Shown here piece after piece: positions 1 through 6,321 of a DNA stretch of 8,634 nucleotides. The position numbers and the translations under genes are program-made. Source of the stretch: Anaerolineae bacterium (lineage in GTDB: Bacteria; Chloroflexota; Anaerolineae; Promineifilales; Promineifilaceae); contig JACSSI010000168.1 of assembly GCA_014879345.1 (NCBI GenBank), positions 1 to 8,634 of the forward strand, in the 5' to 3' direction. A model generated the notes under the pieces. It worked only from the letters and a program-made list of their open reading frames with translations, did not search any database and had not been told where the DNA came from. Positions within the stretch are counted from its first letter, which is position 1. Each line of letters starts with the position of its first letter.

Positions 1-35
1 AATCCTAAAATCATAATAGTCACGAGCATCGTAGC

Positions 36-63
36 CAACATGAAATAATGTTGTGGGTTTTTT
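36..63 (+). terminator. Possible weak intrinsic terminator
   Basis: A 6-bp stem (CAACAT 36-41 with ATGTTG 48-53) closes a 6-base loop, and a run of six T follows four bases later at 58-63. The stem is short and AT-rich and the gap before the T run is not ideal, so it is a weak candidate for the end of a gene left of the window. Confidence 0.3.
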
Positions 64-183
64 GAAAATGAAATATTTCATTGAATTCTCATAGCATTGT
101 GACATCCCAAAATCGTGAAGTTGACGCAATTGGAACCGTTCACAATCCATTTTTCCCATGAACTGTTAGCATTTCAGGCATAT

Positions 184-238
184 AGCCGTTATTTTTAGTC
201 TGCCATAAATTGGATAAGGCTAAAAATTACGGCTTTTT
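184..238 (+). terminator. Intrinsic terminator, long stem
   Basis: The arms 184-200 and 218-234 pair over 17 positions with one T-T mismatch and one G-U pair, enclosing a 17-base loop. The 3' arm ends in GGCT and runs into TTTTT, then GTTTTC. The T run is on the + strand side only, so it serves a + strand transcript coming from the left of the window. Confidence 0.75.
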
Positions 239-393
239 GTTTTCAGGTGTGGGGTGGCGGTTATTGCGTAGAAGGAGGTGAATAAATAGTAATTGTATAC
301 TAAATGGTAATATGTGAATGAGGCTTATGGAATGGTTGTAAGTAATGAGTTTTCATACCTTAGCCTGCCTTAAATCTCCAAGAACCCACTGTG

Positions 394-423
394 TTGACAT
401 GGAGATAAGCCGAAATCCTTAAT
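394..423 (+). promoter_or_regulatory. Candidate promoter of the protease gene
   Basis: A perfect -35 hexamer TTGACA lies at 394-399. The best matching -10 is CTTAAT at 418-423, with an 18-bp spacer, leaving about 50 bases of leader before the ATG at 481. The -35 box sits in the loop of an inverted repeat, ATCTCCA (374-380) and TGGAGAT (400-406), which could be an operator or a leader hairpin. The -10 is only a partial match. An alternative -10 is CATAAT at 458-463, but it has no good -35. Confidence 0.35.
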
Positions 424-480
424 TGTAGTAGTTCTTAAAAAATGAAAGTCCTTGTAGCATAATTTCTTGAGGAGGAAACT

Positions 481-3400
481 ATGTCTAAAAATCCCAAAAG
501 TCGCGTGATTTTATTATTCGCGCTTATGTTAGTGTTATTACTCTCGGTTACCTCATTGCAAGCGCAAGACAAAGACTTGCAACCTGCTCCTGACGGCGTT
601 ACCGTTGAATCCGCTTATTATGGTGATACGGATGATAAAGGTGCGGCGCTGTTGGCTCCGGCATCAATGGCTCGCACGGTTGATCCCAGTGATCTTGAGC
701 AGGTTAGCATTATCGTAACCCTGGATGAAACAGCCGATGTTGCTTCATTGGAGAAAGTATCTGGTGGTGAAATCGTCAATACTTATACCAATGTTTTCAA
801 AGGTGTTTCCATGATTGTTGCTGGTGACAGTGTGGAAAGTGTTGCTGGCGTTCAGGGTGTGACTGGTATTTACCTGGATGAACTGATGCAACCCGATACT
901 GATGCCAGCCCTGAGTTTATCGGTGCTGATGTATTATGGGATGATCTTGGTGGACAAGAACATGCCGGTGAAGGTGTTGTGGTTGGTATCTTGGATACTG
1001 GTATTTGGCCGGAACACCCCTCCCTTAGCGATCCGGATCCCTTTGGGAATGCCTATCCTGCACCTCCTGGTGGACCGTATGCTTGTGATTTTGGTAACAC
1101 AGCCTTTAACCCCAATGACGTTCCGTTTACCTGTAACAATAAGCTAATCGGCGCTTACGATTTTACGGCTACTTATGGTGCAGTTGTGGGACTCCTGCCA
1201 ACAGAATTTGATTCTGCACGGGATGCGAATGGTCATGGTACGCATACAGCCACAACCTCAGCCGGTAATGGTAACGTTTCAGCCACCCTGCTTGGTGTCG
1301 ATCGTGGCCTAGTGTCTGGTATTGCCCCTCGCGCTCATGTGATTATGTACAAAGTCTGTGGTGAGGACGGTTGCTTCAATAGTGACTCTATTGCAGCTGT
1401 TGATCAAGCTATTGCCGATGGCGTTGATGTGATCAACTTCTCCATTAGTGGTGGTGGTAATCCTTATTCAGACGCTGTGAGCCAGGCTTTTGGTTCGGCG
1501 TATGAGAATGGTGTTTTTGTAGCAGCTTCAGCCGGTAACTCTGGCCCTGGTGCTAATACAGTTGCTCATCGTGAACCGTGGACGACAACGGTAGCTGCCA
1601 GCACTTCTGATCGTCACTTTGTGAGTACGGCGACATTGGTTGCTGATAATGGTGATACGCTTGAATTGAAAGGCGCTACGGTAACAGCTGGTATTTCTAC
1701 ACCAACTGCGGTTGTCTTGGCTGCTAATTATGGCGATAAATTATGCCTGAGTCCATTTGCTGCCGGCACGTTCAGTGGTCAAATTGTGGTATGTGAACGT
1801 GGTGTCAATGCTCGTGTTGCCAAAAGCTTTAATGTGGCTGCTGGCGGTGCTGGTGGGATGCTGCTTTACAATCCTGTCAATCAGGGGCTGGCGACAGATA
1901 ATCACTTTATTCCCAGTGTTCACTTTGATGGTGATGAAGGCGTTTTGTTGACGAACTTCATGGCTGGGCATACTGGCGTAACTGGCACGTTTACCAGTGG
2001 TTTGGCAACGGCCGTTCCTGGTGACATGATGGCTTCCTTCAGCTCCCGTGGTGGTTCTGGGCAGTCCTTAGGTATCAGCAAACCTGATATTACAGCACCT
2101 GGTGTCCAGATTTTGGCGGGTCATACACCATTCCCAGCGACAGAAGAAGGTGGATTACCTGGTCAACTGTTCCAATCCATTCAAGGAACCTCGATGTCTA
2201 GCCCGCACATTGCGGGTAGCGCTGCCTTGATCAAAGCAGCACATCCAGATTGGACCCCCGGCCAAATCAAATCAGCCATGATGCTCACAGCCAATGGTAC
2301 ACACGTCAAAGAAGATGGTGTCACACCGGCCGATGCGTTTGATTACGGCTCTGGTCGTATTGATTTGACCCGTGCGGCTGATTCACCGTTGACAATAGAT
2401 GAAACGCTAGAAAACTACATGGCTTTAGAAGATTCCTTATGGGATGCAAACTATCCCAGCCTCTATGTGCCGGTCATGCCTGGTCGCATCACTGTTGAAA
2501 GGACACTTCATAATGAGTTAAATCGTCGTTTTGTTGGTATGACATATGTGGATGCACCGGCTGATGTTAAAATCAGCGTTTCGCGGTGGGTCAACATTCC
2601 TGCCAATGGTTATCATACCGGAGAAATCACGGTCGATGCCGCACAAGTACCATTGGGTGAAGTTCGTTTTGCCACGATCTATATCTACTCCCATTACGGC
2701 GTCTTGCGCTTCCCTGTGACGATTGTACGCAACCAACCAGTTGTGACCCTGGAACAGAGCTGTGACCCTCTTAATTTTGCAAGATTCACATCAACAAACT
2801 GTACAGTCACCGCGACAAATACCAGCTTTGATGAAGAAACCATCAGCATTACAGACCGTCTGCCCAACAGCTTGCTCTTGAACAAGTGGAAATTGGATGG
2901 TGCAACTGCTCGTGGACATCAATTCTTCAGCTACGAAGGAACCTTAGCTGGAGCGCAGCCGCCAATGTACGATGTTGCGGTTGATCCTTTAGCATCGCCA
3001 TTTGGCTATGTGCCTTTGGCTGGGTTTAACCCGACTGTTGTTTCGGCTTCGGATGAAAGCATCACTAATTTCAATGTGCCGGCTTATACATTTGCTGGTG
3101 AAACCTACAGCCGGATTGGTATTGTCTCAAATGGTTACATCGTTCTTGGCGGTGGTACTGGCGCGGATGTAAACTTCCTTAATACTGATTTGCCCGATCC
3201 AGCCCCACCCAATAACATCGTTGCGCCATTCTGGACAGATCTGAACCCTGGCGCAGGAGGACGTGTTTTACTAGCGCTCTTGACAGATGGTACAAATTCC
3301 TGGATGGTTGTGGAATGGGAAGGCATAAAGAATTGGAGTGATGGCATGCCCAATACCTTCCAAGTCTGGATCAGCTACACCCAACCTGATGACATCAGCT

Positions 3401-3705
3401 TTGTATACGGCCCTGCCATTACGGCTGGTGATGGTGGTTTCCTCACAGTTGGTGCAGAGAATGCTTACGGGACATCCGGTAATACAGTGTACTTTGATGG
3501 TGTAGGCACACCGCCAGCCCCATCAGCCACAGGTTACGAAGTAGATGTCTTTGCGACACCGGGTGAACCAGGTGGTTCTCATGTGATTAACTTTGAAGCT
3601 TGGGCTGTGCATCAAGGTGCATGGACTAACTGCGCAGAGATGGAATCTGAGGGCTTCTTTGGTACCAATATCGCCTGTGTCAACGGAGTCATTTCCCGCA
3701 GATAA
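481..3705 (+). CDS. Secreted subtilisin-like serine protease (S8) with PA insert and C-terminal beta-sandwich domains
   Basis: This is a 1074-residue exported endopeptidase. A Sec signal peptide (about residues 1-29: KSR, then a long Leu-rich core, then SLQAQ) precedes an inhibitor-I9-like propeptide (about 72-137). The S8 catalytic domain follows, with Asp172 (LDTG), His252 (GHGTH), oxyanion Asn353 (AGNSGPG) and Ser571 (GTSMSSPH). A PA domain is inserted at about 380-505 and carries the IVVCERG and AGGAGGMLLYNP signatures seen in plant-type subtilases, as is CNNKLIGA at 218-225. An Fn3-like segment (about 660-750) and a DUF11-like piece (about 755-800) come next. A nidogen-like beta-sandwich (about 860-1010: VSNGYIVLGG, NNIVAPFWTDLNP, MVVEWEGIKNW) is close to the end. 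The last residues hold a Cys pair (1051, 1066) and no membrane anchor or sorting motif, so the protein is probably released or non-covalently held. ATG is set by AGGAGG at 470-475. A terminator follows, so it is monocistronic. Glycine codons are strongly GGT. The catalytic assignment is secure; the substrate is unknown. Confidence 0.95.
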   Translation: MSKNPKSRVILLFALMLVLLLSVTSLQAQDKDLQPAPDGVTVESAYYGDTDDKGAALLAPASMARTVDPSDLEQVSIIVTLDETADVASLEKVSGGEIVNTYTNVFKGVSMIVAGDSVESVAGVQGVTGIYLDELMQPDTDASPEFIGADVLWDDLGGQEHAGEGVVVGILDTGIWPEHPSLSDPDPFGNAYPAPPGGPYACDFGNTAFNPNDVPFTCNNKLIGAYDFTATYGAVVGLLPTEFDSARDANGHGTHTATTSAGNGNVSATLLGVDRGLVSGIAPRAHVIMYKVCGEDGCFNSDSIAAVDQAIADGVDVINFSISGGGNPYSDAVSQAFGSAYENGVFVAASAGNSGPGANTVAHREPWTTTVAASTSDRHFVSTATLVADNGDTLELKGATVTAGISTPTAVVLAANYGDKLCLSPFAAGTFSGQIVVCERGVNARVAKSFNVAAGGAGGMLLYNPVNQGLATDNHFIPSVHFDGDEGVLLTNFMAGHTGVTGTFTSGLATAVPGDMMASFSSRGGSGQSLGISKPDITAPGVQILAGHTPFPATEEGGLPGQLFQSIQGTSMSSPHIAGSAALIKAAHPDWTPGQIKSAMMLTANGTHVKEDGVTPADAFDYGSGRIDLTRAADSPLTIDETLENYMALEDSLWDANYPSLYVPVMPGRITVERTLHNELNRRFVGMTYVDAPADVKISVSRWVNIPANGYHTGEITVDAAQVPLGEVRFATIYIYSHYGVLRFPVTIVRNQPVVTLEQSCDPLNFARFTSTNCTVTATNTSFDEETISITDRLPNSLLLNKWKLDGATARGHQFFSYEGTLAGAQPPMYDVAVDPLASPFGYVPLAGFNPTVVSASDESITNFNVPAYTFAGETYSRIGIVSNGYIVLGGGTGADVNFLNTDLPDPAPPNNIVAPFWTDLNPGAGGRVLLALLTDGTNSWMVVEWEGIKNWSDGMPNTFQVWISYTQPDDISFVYGPAITAGDGGFLTVGAENAYGTSGNTVYFDGVGTPPAPSATGYEVDVFATPGEPGGSHVINFEAWAVHQGAWTNCAEMESEGFFGTNIACVNGVISRR
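2007..2016. repeat. AACGGCCGTT palindrome, copy 1
   Basis: This perfect 10-bp palindrome lies inside the protease gene, read as GCA ACG GCC GTT (A509-T-A-V512). Confidence 0.9.
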
Positions 3706-3754
3706 ACTGGTAGTATGATTACCAGCGGTTGATTGCTGGATAATTGATAGATGA

Positions 3755-3790
3755 AGGGTAGATTGGGAAACTGATCTACCCTTTTTTCTT
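3755..3790 (+). terminator. Intrinsic terminator of the protease gene
   Basis: A perfect 8-bp stem (GGGTAGAT 3756-3763 with ATCTACCC 3774-3781), extendable by an A-T pair, encloses a 10-base loop and runs straight into TTTTTTCTT. It lies 50 bases after the protease stop. Two overlapping, mutually exclusive hairpins precede it: CTGGTA/TACCAG (3707-3725) and CCAGC/GCTGG (3722-3739). Confidence 0.9.
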
Positions 3791-3853
3791 TTATGGTGCT
3801 TAGAACTATGCTAAACTGCTAACGTAAATTGATTGGGTTTGACAAGCGACTAT

Positions 3854-4468
3854 ATGATGAATGAAAAGCAAATTCCTCTTTTAATTGATCCCACGGGACG
3901 ACAACATCTACTCGAGAATGACAAAACAACAATCGGCCGGGCGGTGGATTGTGACATTGTGATAACAAGCAAGCGTGTTTCCCGCGAGCATACGCAAATT
4001 CGCCGCGAAGGGTGGCGCATTTATGTGGAGGATTTGGGTAGCACCAATGGTACTTTTCTTAACAATGACCGCTTGATGGGACCGGTGCAGCTTCGAGACG
4101 GAGATCGGATTCAGGTGGGTGATGTGTTGTTTGCATTTCATGATCCTGATGTGACATATCAGGAGACGCCATTGCCGGAATTAGATGTAGATGTGTCAGG
4201 AGGTGTGGTGCGCTTGAACCGGCAGCCTGTGGCATTAGCACCTAAGGAGTTTTCTTTGTTGGCATTTCTTTTTGAGCGAAGGGGTGAGGTTTGCTCGAAG
4301 GATGAGATTGGTTTGATGGTGTGGCCGGAATATCAGGAAGGGGTTTTTGATTATCAGATTGAGAATTTGGTGCGTCGGCTGCGGGCTAAGCTGGAACCTG
4401 ATGCGGGCGAGCCACAGTTACTTTTAACTGTGCGAGGACGCGGTTATAAGCTGGTTTTGTATGAGTAG
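3854..4468 (+). CDS. FHA domain / OmpR-PhoB-type winged-helix transcriptional regulator
   Basis: This 204-residue cytoplasmic regulator joins a phosphothreonine-binding FHA domain (about residues 7-100) to a C-terminal winged-helix DNA-binding domain (about 115-204). The FHA core is complete: IGR at 27-29, SREH at 43-46, and DLGSTNGTF at 60-68, which supply the phosphopeptide-contacting Arg, Ser, Thr and Asn. The winged helix has the family pattern: LAPKEFSLLAFL, then the recognition helix DYQIENLVRRLRAKL (about 166-180) and the wing LTVRGRGYKL (191-200). There is no receiver (REC) domain, so control is probably through binding a phosphorylated partner rather than Asp phosphorylation. The kinase gene 139 bases downstream is the obvious partner, recalling PknH/EmbR, though EmbR carries its FHA at the other end. 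Start: the reading frame opens at TTG 3833, but ATG 3854 (or 3857) sits just before the first FHA strand. No start here has a clear Shine-Dalgarno sequence, so the exact N-terminus is uncertain by up to 8 residues. Confidence 0.92.
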   Translation: MMNEKQIPLLIDPTGRQHLLENDKTTIGRAVDCDIVITSKRVSREHTQIRREGWRIYVEDLGSTNGTFLNNDRLMGPVQLRDGDRIQVGDVLFAFHDPDVTYQETPLPELDVDVSGGVVRLNRQPVALAPKEFSLLAFLFERRGEVCSKDEIGLMVWPEYQEGVFDYQIENLVRRLRAKLEPDAGEPQLLLTVRGRGYKLVLYE

Positions 4469-4487
4469 ATTTGTTTCGATAGCTGGT

Positions 4488-4505
4488 TGTTAGCTAACAG
4501 TTAGG
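4488..4505 (+). promoter_or_regulatory. Candidate operator upstream of the kinase gene
   Basis: TGTTAGCTAACA (4488-4499) is a perfect 12-bp palindrome, directly followed by GTTAGG. This gives two GTTAG direct repeats at 4489 and 4500, exactly 11 bp apart, with an inverted CTAAC between them. One-turn direct repeats are the usual target geometry of OmpR/PhoB-type winged helices, and the gene just upstream encodes one. Bases 4489-4505 match 15 of 17 positions of the element at 6229-6245. A pyrimidine-rich tract (4509-4527) follows. Function is inferred. Confidence 0.4.
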
Positions 4506-4542
4506 CATTTCCCTTTTTTTCCTTTTATCATCTCCAAATATA

Positions 4543-4563
4543 CAGTGTGCAGTGTTCAGTTGT
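4543..4563 (+). repeat. Three tandem CAGT-type heptamers
   Basis: CAGTGTG, CAGTGTT and CAGTTGT lie head to tail just before the kinase gene. The rightmost GTGTTC (4552-4557) is the inverted partner of two GAACAC copies at 4576-4581 and 4590-4595, so alternative hairpins could form in the leader around the kinase ribosome site. Whether this is a degenerate intergenic repeat family or a leader structure cannot be told from one copy. Confidence 0.45.
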
Positions 4564-4596
4564 AATTCTTGGACAGAACACAGAATACCGAACACC

Positions 4597-4600
4597 GGAG
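4597..4600 (+). promoter_or_regulatory. Ribosome binding site deciding the kinase start
   Basis: GGAG sits 7 bases before ATG 4608. This favours that start over the in-frame TTG at 4569, which has no such site and would only add 13 residues of non-conserved, repeat-derived sequence (DRTQNTEHR...). Confidence 0.6.
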
Positions 4601-4607
4601 TTACATC

Positions 4608-6149
4608 ATGGCAGCATCACTTGAAGGACAAAAATTAGGTAAATATACGATTCTTGAGCCATTGGGCAGTGGGGGGATGGCACGGGTTTATCGCGCTTAC
4701 CACGCTAAGTTAGACCGGTATGTGGCTGTTAAGGTGCTGCGTTCTGACCTGGTTGACGACCCTATGTTTTTGTCTCGATTTAAGCAAGAAGCACAGGCTG
4801 TGGCTGCTCTGCGCCATCCCAACATTATTCAGGTTTTTGATTTTGATGTGGAAGATGACCTTTATTACATGGTCATGGAATTGCTGGATGGGGATTCGCT
4901 CCACACCCGGCTTAATGATTACCGGATTCGTAATGACCAGATGCCTTATGGCGAAATGGTGCGTATTTTGTTGGATGTGTTGGATGGCCTGGATTATGCA
5001 CATGCTGAAGGCATGATCCATCGAGACATCAAACCGGCCAATATTTTGTTGACGAAGAAGGGGCAGGCGGTTTTGGCTGACTTTGGCATTGCGCAAATCA
5101 TTGGCAGCACGCAGCATACTGTATCTGGCGCGTTGTTGGGAACGCTTAACTATATGGCGCCTGAACAAGGCATGTCGGGTAAGTGTGATGTACGCAGTGA
5201 TATTTATTCGATGGGTGTGGTTTTTTATGAGATGTTGACGCAGCAGCCTCCCTATGATGCAGATACGCCGTTGGCTATTTTGATGAAACATGTCAATGAC
5301 CCTTTGCCGGTGCCGCATCAAATTGATCCCAATATCCCGATGGCTTTGGAGCGCGTGGTGCTTAAGGCGTTGTCTAAAGACCCGGATGATCGTTTTCAAA
5401 CGGCGGCGGAAATGGCGCAGTCACTGCGGCAGGCGGCGGGGGAAGCGGTGTTGGAATTACCTGACCGCATTTCATTGCCCCTTTCGTTTTCGACGATGCA
5501 GTCGCCTTCTGAGTCGGTGGCGGTGATTTCGGGCACGGCGCGGCGGCAGTTGGTTGATGCTGCGTTTGCGGCTGAAGAGACGGATGCGTCGTTGGGGCCA
5601 AAGCTGGAGGCGGAATTGGCAGCGCTGAAACACGTTGAAAAGAAACAATTTGAGCGTTTGCCGGTGATGGTGGCAGACCATAATTCAATTGAGGAACAAA
5701 GACGGGAGTTGACGGTGGCGAATGCGGCGGTAACGGCCGTTACCATTTTCATTAGCGCCAATTTAATTATGATTATGCTGATGGGTCTGTTTGACAGCCG
5801 GGGGGCTTTTCATTACTTTTGGCCCGCTGAATTGGCAATGATTGCTGGCGGTCTGTTTTATATCATGAAACCCACGCGAATTATCTGGTTGATGATCCCT
5901 GCTGGTATTCTCCTGGGGTTGAGTTTCTTATTTACTGTTTCCAATCTGTTTAATGCCTGGGGAGCCTGGGGTTTTATTTGGCCGCTCGTGATTTTTTTAA
6001 TCATGGGAACAATTTGGTGGTCGGTTAAATGGGCTGGTCGTGGTGAGATGACGCGCCGCAAGGCATATGCGGCAGGGCATGGCCTGAGCCGTGCAGCTTA
6101 TGGACTCGTCGCTTTCATCGGGTTAGTTTCGATTCCTTTTGGCAGTTGA
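4608..6149 (+). CDS. Transmembrane serine/threonine protein kinase with C-terminal multi-helix membrane domain
   Basis: This 513-residue Hanks-type (PknB-like) kinase phosphorylates Ser/Thr on protein substrates. The catalytic domain spans about residues 12-275 and is intact: Gly loop GSGGMARV (20-27), Lys42 in VAVKVL, Glu61 of helix C, HRDIKPAN (Asp140, Asn145), DFG (Asp158), GTLNYMAPEQ (APE 184-186), SDIYSMGVVFYEML and the final Arg262 (DPDDRF). The activation loop contains TQHTVSGALLGT, with Thr/Ser available for autophosphorylation. An Ala/Glu-rich linker (about 277-365) leads to about five hydrophobic helices (373-395, 401-420, 425-445, 453-475, 493-511) with only short loops. There are no PASTA repeats or other extracellular sensor, so sensing would have to occur in or at the membrane. 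Helices 2 and 4 each begin with an aromatic-WP motif (Trp405-Pro406 and Trp458-Pro459), recalling 2TM or LiaF-type membrane modules. The downstream membrane protein shares this module. The FHA regulator upstream is the likely phospho-partner. Sense-strand codon use and length support one uninterrupted gene. Confidence 0.93.
   Translation: MAASLEGQKLGKYTILEPLGSGGMARVYRAYHAKLDRYVAVKVLRSDLVDDPMFLSRFKQEAQAVAALRHPNIIQVFDFDVEDDLYYMVMELLDGDSLHTRLNDYRIRNDQMPYGEMVRILLDVLDGLDYAHAEGMIHRDIKPANILLTKKGQAVLADFGIAQIIGSTQHTVSGALLGTLNYMAPEQGMSGKCDVRSDIYSMGVVFYEMLTQQPPYDADTPLAILMKHVNDPLPVPHQIDPNIPMALERVVLKALSKDPDDRFQTAAEMAQSLRQAAGEAVLELPDRISLPLSFSTMQSPSESVAVISGTARRQLVDAAFAAEETDASLGPKLEAELAALKHVEKKQFERLPVMVADHNSIEEQRRELTVANAAVTAVTIFISANLIMIMLMGLFDSRGAFHYFWPAELAMIAGGLFYIMKPTRIIWLMIPAGILLGLSFLFTVSNLFNAWGAWGFIWPLVIFLIMGTIWWSVKWAGRGEMTRRKAYAAGHGLSRAAYGLVAFIGLVSIPFGS
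5729..5744. repeat. AACGGCCGTT palindrome, copy 2, extended to 16 bp
   Basis: GGTAACGGCCGTTACC is a perfect 16-bp palindrome with the shared 10-mer at 5732-5741. It lies inside the kinase gene at the start of the first membrane helix, read as GTA ACG GCC GTT (V375-T-A-V378). Confidence 0.9.
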
Positions 6150-6178
6150 TTTATACAAAACAAGATGGGTTTCATCTT

Positions 6179-6211
6179 AAGCCGGCAGCGATTTCGTTGT
6201 TGGCTTTTTTT
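6179..6211 (+). terminator. Intrinsic terminator of the kinase gene
   Basis: A 12-bp stem (AAGCCGGCAGCG 6179-6190 with CGTTGTTGGCTT 6195-6206), including three G-U pairs, closes an ATTT tetraloop and runs into a seven-base T run (6205-6211). A smaller hairpin, AAGATG/CATCTT (6162-6178), lies directly before it. Together they separate the kinase from the next gene. Confidence 0.85.
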
Positions 6212-6228
6212 GTGCAACTCTGCAACTT

Positions 6229-6245
6229 GATAGCAAACAGTTAGG
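6229..6245 (+). promoter_or_regulatory. Candidate operator upstream of the membrane-protein gene
   Basis: GATAGCAAACAGTTAGG repeats the 17-base element at 4489-4505 with two changes. GATAG (6229) and GTTAG (6240) are again 11 bp apart. It lies about 80 bases before the ATG at 6322 and overlaps TTGATA (6227-6232), which could be a -35 box, although only a poor -10 (GATAGG, 6251-6256) follows. A shared regulator for the kinase and this gene is inferred. Confidence 0.4.
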
Positions 6246-6309
6246 TTAAGGATAGGCTTTTGTGAAGCTCATGTTTTATGCTGAAGGCAGATTTGTTAAA
6301 CAACAATTT

Positions 6310-6315
6310 AGGAGG
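6310..6315 (+). promoter_or_regulatory. Ribosome binding site deciding the membrane-protein start
   Basis: AGGAGG lies six bases before ATG 6322. The frame is open back to GTG 6262, but that start has no ribosome site and would put a basic, non-membrane 20-residue segment in front of MTKRSS and the first helix. Confidence 0.75.
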
Positions 6316-6321
6316 CTTCTC

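Larger units (their letters stand above)
1..480. other. Non-coding region left of the protease gene
   Basis: This AT-rich stretch has no convincing coding sequence on either strand. It holds a possible terminator (36-63), a strong terminator (184-238), an orphan perfect Shine-Dalgarno-like sequence (272-281), a 7-bp inverted repeat (374-380 with 400-406) and a candidate promoter (394-423) for the protease. The terminators imply a + strand gene that ends to the left of the window. The protease ribosome site AGGAGG lies at 470-475, five bases before its ATG. Confidence 0.7.

Noticed and set aside
3833..3853. Upstream TTG start for the FHA/winged-helix gene
   Set aside because: It has no ribosome site and adds residues outside the FHA fold. 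ATG 3854 or 3857 is preferred, though neither has a clear ribosome site, so the choice is not certain.
4710..5399. Open frame of 229 residues on the - strand inside the kinase gene
   Set aside because: It is antisense to the conserved kinase core, its product is rich in His/Arg/Ile with no recognisable domain, and the + strand frame has every kinase motif.
5374..5761. Several overlapping - strand frames with Pro- or Ala-rich products
   Set aside because: They cover the GC-rich Ala/Glu linker of the kinase and are low-complexity shadows.
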